Shown here piece by piece: positions 57,625-64,000 of a stretch of DNA of 64,000 nt. The notes under the pieces are model-generated. The model searched no databases. It worked only from the letters and a program-made list of their open reading frames with translations, and was not told the origin of the DNA. Every line of letters begins with the position of its first letter. Position 1 is the stretch's first letter. The stretch lies in NCBI GenBank assembly GCA_021234155.1, contig JAJEKV010000022.1, forward strand, positions 4,144,464-4,208,463, written 5' to 3'. This DNA is from Isoetes taiwanensis. Lineage: Eukaryota; Streptophyta; Lycopodiopsida; Isoetales; Isoetaceae. The translations under genes and the position numbers were made by a program.

Positions 57625-59300
57625 CCTTCGCTTATAGTTGAGCAAGATGAAAATAATAAGTTAAGTTAGCCGGGCATTGTGGCAACGGGAAACAAAGAAA
57701 CACAAACTGGCCCATTAAGGCCAAACCAATAGGATGAGAAAGCTCGATCACACCAGGGCCGCATCTCAACTCACCTCGGGCCGTTAGATGGGATGCAGTG
57801 TTAAATAGAAAACGAAAAATTAAAAAATGCCTCTACTTCTTTATAATTTTTAAAAGTGACCTCCATTTTTTTTATTTGTTGGAAATGCCTCTAGCCTACT
57901 TCTTTTATACTCAGGAGTGATTAATCACCGTGGATTAACAAGAAGCCCAACAAGGGTGACCGTGAATTTTCAAGCTTTTGTCATAGCGTACCTCCTTGAA
58001 GCTCAAGTCTTCGCTTTATTGAACATGCCGCTTGTTTTACATTAGCGATTTTGATGTCGATTTATCATTTTTGCCAACAAAATTTATAAGAATCTTGCCA
58101 CATTGCTCTGGGCCTTATCATTTTGAGACCCCGACAACATGGCACCGGTCGAGATTCCGCCTAATGGAAAGCTGCACAAAGAATTCCACTCAAGCTGTCA
58201 CATGCGTGTAAGACCAGCAAAACTCCCAGCTTGCCATGTTGTGGCGGGCTCGAAGTGTCATGGATTCCGCATTGTGGCGGCTCGGCAAGGTCGCGGATTC
58301 CTGCATCTGCCCACACAAGGGTCCCCCTGAATCTTGTAGAAGAAAAATAGTAGAGTGGAGGAGAGAAAGGCACAGTTAATGGGGTTTCTTGAAATATAGT
58401 TTTTCTTATGATTGAATGCTATTGATTTGATAAGTTCTTCTTTGTGGTACATCGATTCATGCTATAGATCTAAGAGATTGGAGTATATAGTCGCATTGTC
58501 TTGGGAACTTCAAGTGTAGAATCAAGATTTTTCATCGCCTTATGTGTCTAAGGTCTCTTAAGCTAATTGCCAATTCCTTGTGATGAGTTTGTAGTTTAAT
58601 TGTTACAACAATGTTATTTTTCTTTTAAAAATTCAATAGTTGAAAAATATGTATCTATGTTTTATAATATGAAATGAAGTAAAAAAAGTATATCAAAAGA
58701 GAAGAAAGTTCAAATAAAGAAGGTGGCTATCTAGGTGGAAAATTGAAGAAAAGAAAGGCGATAGGAATTGACTTAAGATGATAAGCCGGATCTCTCGATT
58801 CAAAAAAGTAACAAAATGAGGAAATTGGAGTTGACATAAGAAGTCGAATGAAATTTAAATTCAAAGAAAGGAGTACCAATTTAGTTTTGTATAATGGTCA
58901 AATCTAAAGGCTTGCCCCCGAATTTCTAGACATCTATTAAGAAGCCAATGCTGGTTTGTCACATTGCAAGTTTCTTGGTACACAAATTTTAATTTGGACC
59001 ATTTAGTGAAAATTGTTTGCATCGCTGATTTGTGCAATAACATGACTTAAGATATTAAAATCGAAGGAAAAAACCCTCAACCTTACAAAACCATGATGTC
59101 AAAAACCAAAGGGTTTCCATTCGAGAAGCAAATTTAAACAAGATGGAGCTTCGACCATGATCTTCAATGGAAGATGAACCATATGCTACTGCATGGCATG
59201 TTACTATATTCCAAAATGGAAAGCTGGAAGATACTGTGGCAAAACTTAGAAAAACATCTAATCAATCCTAGGCAAAACATAGACTTGCCAACCACAACGG
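57625..59300. other. nothing recognised
   Basis: AT-rich for the most part. The frame pair at 58,139-58,373 (both strands) is open but motif-free. Confidence 0.4.
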
Positions 59301-59496
59301 CTCGATGATTTTAGTGTCTAACTAGTGCACATTGGCAACTATAGCCGAATGCCCTGTAGGAGTTCCAAAAATAGTATTGTAGTTCAAAATCAGCTTTGCC
59401 AAATCTTACGTTGTGTGGAGAGGGGTATTCTAGTGTTGGGCGATTGGTTTCACGTGATCGAAAACCAAGCAAGAGATGCTCAAACGCTGGAGCCCA

Positions 59497-59695
59497 TCGG
59501 CATGTTTGAGACACCTTGGCATGTTGGAGTCAGATGGCATGTTGGTTTTAGGTGGCATGTTGGAGCCCACGTAGAGCGTTTGAGCCACCTTGGCATGTTG
59601 GAGCCTAGGTGGCATGTTGAAGCCCATGTGGCATGTTTGAGCCACCTTGTCATGTTGGAGCCTAGGTGGCATGCGTTTTGAGCCACTCATGTCGT
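59497..59695 (+). repeat. short-period satellite, array 1
   Basis: Units of about 19-21 bases such as 'ccaccttggcatgttggag', 'cctaggtggcatgttgaag' and 'ccatgtggcatgtttgag' follow one another. Three variant types alternate, giving a higher-order period near 58-60 bases. The same family forms the larger array at 62.8-64.0 kb. Confidence 0.9.
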
Positions 59696-59699
59696 CCGA

Positions 59700-60185
59700 A
59701 AAGCCAAATTACCCTAGGGACCGTTAACGTCATTTTGCAGCAAAGAAACATCTAACCCTCTACATGGCAGATCACACCCTCTGCTAAGGCCAATTCACTA
59801 TGAATGTGTTGGACATGAGCTACGGCACTTCCGAGCAAGTATTGTTCTCTCTACCACCTAAACTTGGTCTCTGTGGCAATGTCGATGTTTCGAACTGGCG
59901 AGTCGCATCACAGCCTGGGTGGAGAGCGTTCGTCCGGTAATAAGGACCCTCCGAGGACCTTTGGGACAACTTCTTCCGAAGGTTTTAGGGTTCACCGCAT
60001 CAATGCCCTCCCACTACCTCGGCGACATTGTGCAAGATCCCGTCCACCAAGCAGGCGAGTTCCAAAACGAAACCCCGGTGGCGCTGCTAGGGTTATTGTA
60101 GGGTTTACGTTATGGAGAGCGAAGTTTTATTCGCTTGCACTTGAGACATGGTCGAGAAGCCGCAGCTGAAAACAAGAAGCAACAG
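59700..60185 (+). repeat. direct duplication A, copy 1
   Basis: Matches 60,480-60,990. Landmarks include 'cattttgcagcaaa' (59,731), 'gtcgatgtttcga' (59,880), 'cattgtgcaagatcccgtcc' (60,026) and 'ttattgtagggttta' (60,092). Frames such as 59,864-60,169 are not conserved between copies. Confidence 0.8.
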
Positions 60186-60479
60186 AACCTAATTTAAATG
60201 GGGTTTGATTTTACCGAGGCATGCTTTCTCCTACCAGCCGCTTCCTCCGAGGGCAAATGCAAATGCCTCCTTCCCTAACCCGGCTTTCCTATCCGACCGC
60301 TGAATTCTCCATCTTGCAACTTGCTTCGAAAGGTGTGCTCAAGAAAATTCAAGATCTCACCGAGAACATATCCCTCCGCCAAGCAGTGTCCTCAGAATGA
60401 ATCGTAGAAACAAGTGTTTTGGTTTATTCTAAGATAAAGGCTCCTAATGGAGATTTGACTTCTATGTTGTCCTAAACAA

Positions 60480-60990
60480 ATAAATTACCCTAGAGACCAA
60501 GTTACACGGTCATTTTGCAGCAAAACCGCATTAATGAACTCCTCTACATGGCGGGGTATTCTGACCTCCGCTAAGGCCACCACTAGGAACGCAGTTACGA
60601 CATGAGCTATTTGGCCTTGTTGGGGTGGTTTTCTCAGCCCACAAAACTTGGTCCTTATGGTACGTCGATGTTTCGAGTCCGCTATGCAGAGTCGCATCAT
60701 AGTTCGGTGGGAGAGCGTTCGGCCCTGCGGGCTGTGGACCCTCCGTAGAGGACCTTTGGCCGAACTTTTCCTCGAAGGTTTTAGGGCCGCATCAACGCCC
60801 TCCCACTACCCTCCGACATTGTGCAAGATCCCGTCCAATCAAGTAGGGTATGGCTCCAACACGAAAACCCCGTAGGTTAAGCCAGTTATTGTAGGGTTTA
60901 CGCGCAGAGGTCGAAGTTTTATTCGGGCCAAAATTTGAGACATGGTCGGTGAAGTCATAGGTTGAAAACAAGAAGTAATAGAAACCGTAG
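60480..60990 (+). repeat. direct duplication A, copy 2
   Basis: Second copy of 59,700-60,185, about 790 bases downstream, with many small indels. 60,186-60,479 between them is unique and shows no gene. Confidence 0.8.
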
Positions 60991-61063
60991 AGTTCCTGGC
61001 CTTGACGCCGAGATGTAAACCCTAGCAAACCCTAGCCATCTGCCTGCGAATTACACTGAAAGG

Positions 61064-61790
61064 GAGCTATTTTCTTCTCCGTGGTCATGTATACCACCTA
61101 GCAGCCCTAGTGCTCCCATTGTCACTTCAATCTTTCTACCGGCTCCTCTGTAGAACCCCAAGTATCTTGTTCTGCGGTGCTAATCCAAGTCAGTCGAGGG
61201 ACTCCGCTGACCCCACCTAACCGAACCGGCTCACCAATGGACCCGAACATCCCCATTACCTAGGGGACCAAGTTTCTCAGGCAGAAGACCACCTCCAAGA
61301 AACGCCAAAGTAGGTCGCTTACTACACACTTGTATCAATTGGCATGGAGGTGGATGTCGGCACTCCCAGTGAGGGGTAAGTGATTGATCCCCGGGAAAAC
61401 TCGGGCCGGAACTTGTCCCCTAGGGTAATTTCTGCCGCTCCTGGACGACGCCGCAGGTCGGATCGGCCAATCCGGGCCTCCTCCATGCCCCAAATCCAAA
61501 AAACGGGTCTAAACTCGCCAAGGCCAACCCAAGTGGCCATCCCAATCAAAAATCGAGGGTCTAAAACTCATCTGGAAATACCGATTTTCCTATACTCGGG
61601 ACACTTGACAAGCCAGCTGGCTGAAAACCAGGATTTTCCCCGCCCCATGCATTAATTATGAATTTCCGGAGCATAAACACAAAGAAAGCACGATAAAAAT
61701 TCTGTCTCAAAAAGGTGAAATCTATGTGATGCAGCATGACGCTGCAATACCTAAAGAGAAAAATGCACCAGCAATAGAAGCACAAGTGCA
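61064..61790 (+). repeat. direct duplication B, copy 1
   Basis: Matches 61,859-62,582, a period near 797 bases. Landmarks include 'tataccacctagcag' (61,090), 'aaacgccaaagtaggtcgct' (61,300), 'cgggcctcctccatgcccca' (61,474) and 'aaaatgcaccagca' (61,761). Minus-strand frames 61,322-61,549 here and 62,135-62,347 in the other copy share the string FWIWGMEEAR/FRFWGMEEAR, so part may derive from coding DNA, but the family was not recognised. Confidence 0.85.
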
Positions 61791-61858
61791 GGCATGAGAC
61801 GAAGCCCGAGCCAACCCTTCCTGAGACCACCGGTCGGTAACGCCCTACTAGGTAGTGG

Positions 61859-62582
61859 AGCTAGCTTGTTTCTCCGGGTGGTCACATAGCTGTGTATACC
61901 ACCTAGCAGTCCTATGTCGCTATTCTCACTCTCAATCTTCTACCAGGCCTCGTGGTGAACCCCAAGCATCTTGTTCTCGCAGCTAGTCCAAGCCGGGGCC
62001 GAGGATCGGCTGGACCCCACTCGAACCGAACTGCTCCGCCAATGGACCCAACATCCCCACACCTAGGGACCAAGTTTCGTGGGTAGAAGACAACCCTCTC
62101 CAAGAAACGCCAAAGTAGGTCGCTTACTACACACTCAGAAATAATTGGCATGGAGGTGGATGTCAATACCTCCCAGTGAGGGGTAAGTGATGATCCCCCG
62201 GGAAAACTCGCCGGAACTTGTCCCTAGGGTAATTTCACTGCTCCGGACGACGCCGGGCGAGGGTCGGATCGCCATCCGGGCCTCCTCCATGCCCCAAAAT
62301 CGAAAACGTGGTCTAAACCTTGTCGGCCAACGGCCGGGCCATCCCAATAAAAAATCGAGGGTCTAAAAACTCATCCGGAAATAATCGGTATTTTCCTATA
62401 CTTGCCACGGCAAGCCAGTCGGCTGAAAACCAGATTTTTCCCTGCCCCATGACAATTATGAATTTCCTCGGAGCATAAACACAAAGAAAAGCACGTGATA
62501 AAAACCGGGTTCAAAAGGTGAAATCTTGCGGTATTGATGTGTACGATGACGTCAGATAATGCAAGAGAAAATGCACCAGCAT
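61859..62582 (+). repeat. direct duplication B, copy 2
   Basis: Second copy of 61,064-61,790. The two are separated by only about 70 bases, so they could be two units of a tandem repeat or LTRs that lost the internal part of an element. Confidence 0.85.
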
Positions 62583-62764
62583 ATATATACTCTTCGGAGA
62601 CTCCTCACAAGAAAGGGGTCACTGGCCGAGGTGCCCTGTTTGCAAAAGACATCCAAGGTCCATGTCACCATCATCTAGCCATGTCACCTAAAAATTTGCT
62701 AACATCAATTAATTGAAAAGACCACAAAGATGGACATCTTTGGTTTTGGCCTAGTCAAACTCTG

Positions 62765-63972
62765 ACCTTTGCCATTTGGCATGCCATGTCACCACTTGGG
62801 TGCCTGCATGCTTGAGACTTGGTGGCATGCCCGGGAAAGCCACCTTGGCATGTTGCCTCGTGATGGCATGTTGGAGCCACCTTGGCATGTTGGAGCCCAC
62901 GTGGCATTATGGAGTCCACTGGCATGTTTGAGCCACCTGGCATGTTGGAGCCTAGGGTGGCATGTTTGAGCCCACCTTGAGATGTTTGAGCCACCGGCAT
63001 GTTTGAGCCCTGGGTGGCATGTTGGAGCCTAGATGGTGAGTTAGGTTTGAGCCACCTAGGAATGTTGGAGCCTAGGTGGCATGTTGACTCCACGTCGGCT
63101 ATTTGGTTTCACTGGGTGCTTGGAGCATATAGGTGGTATGTTGAGCCCGGCGGGCATGTTTGGAGCACGCTGGAGCCTAGGGGTGGCATGTTTGGTTTTC
63201 ATTTGTCATGCTGTTCAGGTGGCATGTTTGAGCCACCTTGGCATGTTTTACCACCTTGGCATGTTTGGAGCCTAGGTGGCATGTTGAGCCACCTTGGCAT
63301 GTGGGAACCACTCAGACAGTTTGAGCCTAGGTGGTGGCTGTCCGAGCCACTTGGCATGTTGGAGCCCACGCGGCATGTTTGAGCCACCTTGGCATGTTTG
63401 ACATCGGAGCCTATAGTGGCATGTTTGAGCCACCTTGGATGCTGGGAGCCACCTTGGCATGCTGGAGCCCAGGTGGCATGTTGGAGACCACGCAGGTTTG
63501 AGCCACCTTGCTGCTGTTAGAGCCTAGGTGGCATGTTGGAGCCCTGTAGGCATGCTTGAGCCACCTTGGCATGTTGAGCCCACGTGGTATTTGAGCCACC
63601 TTGGCAAGTTGGAGCAGGGTGGCATGTTAGAGCCCTGGCATGTTTGAGCATGTTGGAGCCTAGGGTGGCATGTTGAGCCACCTGGCACGCGGCATGTTGA
63701 GCCCACGCGGCATGTTTGAGCCTAGGCGTGCTGAGCCACTGGGTGGCATGTTGGAGCCCAGGTGGCATGTTTGAGCTAACTTGGCATATTTAAGCCTAGG
63801 GTGGCATCGCCAGAGCCACCTTGGCAGTTGGAGGCCAGGGTGGCATGGTGTAGCCCACATGGTGCTGGGGTTTGAGCCACCTTGCATGTTTGAGCCTAGG
63901 TGGCATGTTGGAGCCTAGGGTGGTGGCTGCTTGAGCCCACTCCAGATGTTTGAGCCACTGCTTGAGCCTAGG
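62765..63972 (+). repeat. short-period satellite, array 2 (long)
   Basis: About 1.2 kb of the family seen at 59.5 kb: 'gagccaccttggcatgtt', 'ggagcctaggtggcatgtt' and 'ggagcccacgtggcatgtt' alternate with length variation. The units contain the self-complementary cores CCTAGG and CACGTG and the near-palindrome ggcatgttggagcc. It ends at about 63,972, so its right edge is inside the window. Open frames on both strands (Trp/His-rich on plus, Asn/Met-rich on minus) follow from the periodicity. Confidence 0.95.
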
Positions 63973-64000
63973 GTAAAATACGTAACTGAACGAATAACAA

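Noticed and set aside
62765-63972. CRISPR-like array
   Set aside because: All units are variants of each other with no unique spacers, and the context is eukaryotic.

Overview
The window reads as nuclear DNA of a seed plant, most likely an angiosperm, from a repeat-dense, gene-poor region. The evidence is Ty1/copia-type pol fragments, a plant-type primer binding site, a MITE-like hairpin, a poly(A)-tailed retroposon with target duplications, many minisatellites, and relics of a plant BTB/POZ protein family. No rRNA, tRNA or CRISPR array was recognised, and no intact gene with a convincing start, frame and stop. Almost every homology is broken by small indels, so the DNA is either old and decayed or carries sequencing errors.

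Layout. (1) 0.8-3.2 kb: first copy of a duplicated segment with a broken BTB/POZ gene and a conserved 3' flank. (2) 3.9-4.6 kb: dispersed repeat. (3) 5.3-22.5 kb: a very large, diverged inverted repeat. Arms lie at about 6.3-11.8 and 17.15-21.8 kb. Each has an ACCATAGG minisatellite at its outer end and telomere-like TTAGG(G) plus GGA tracts at its inner end. GC-rich blocks flank both sides. The spacer holds a short LTR retrotransposon (12,006-15,384) with a matching target duplication. (4) 22.5-32.5 kb: second copy of the BTB segment, split by a decayed copia element. Its LTRs, gag, integrase, reverse transcriptase and RNase H pieces can be followed in order. It is itself interrupted by a 2.2 kb insertion and by a 1.1 kb GC-rich block in its 3' LTR. 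(5) 34.4-35.7 kb: purine tracts of the GGAAT/GGAA type. (6) 36.6-37.0 kb: MITE-like hairpin. (7) 40.8-50.6 kb: third copy of the BTB segment, with the longest surviving reading frame (232 codons). It is broken by at least four insertions, the largest a 5.8 kb pyrimidine-rich unit. (8) 54.5-57.6 kb: dispersed repeat and several tandem repeats. (9) 59.3-64 kb: two arrays of a short-period satellite around two pairs of kilobase-scale direct duplications.

The genes do not form a pathway. The window records duplication of one segment in the same orientation three times, followed by nested transposon insertion. Because each copy was hit at different places, the copies serve as each other's empty-site controls. 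Most calls rest on by-eye comparison of repeat copies inside the window and on recognition of conserved domain strings; no database search or alignment was run.
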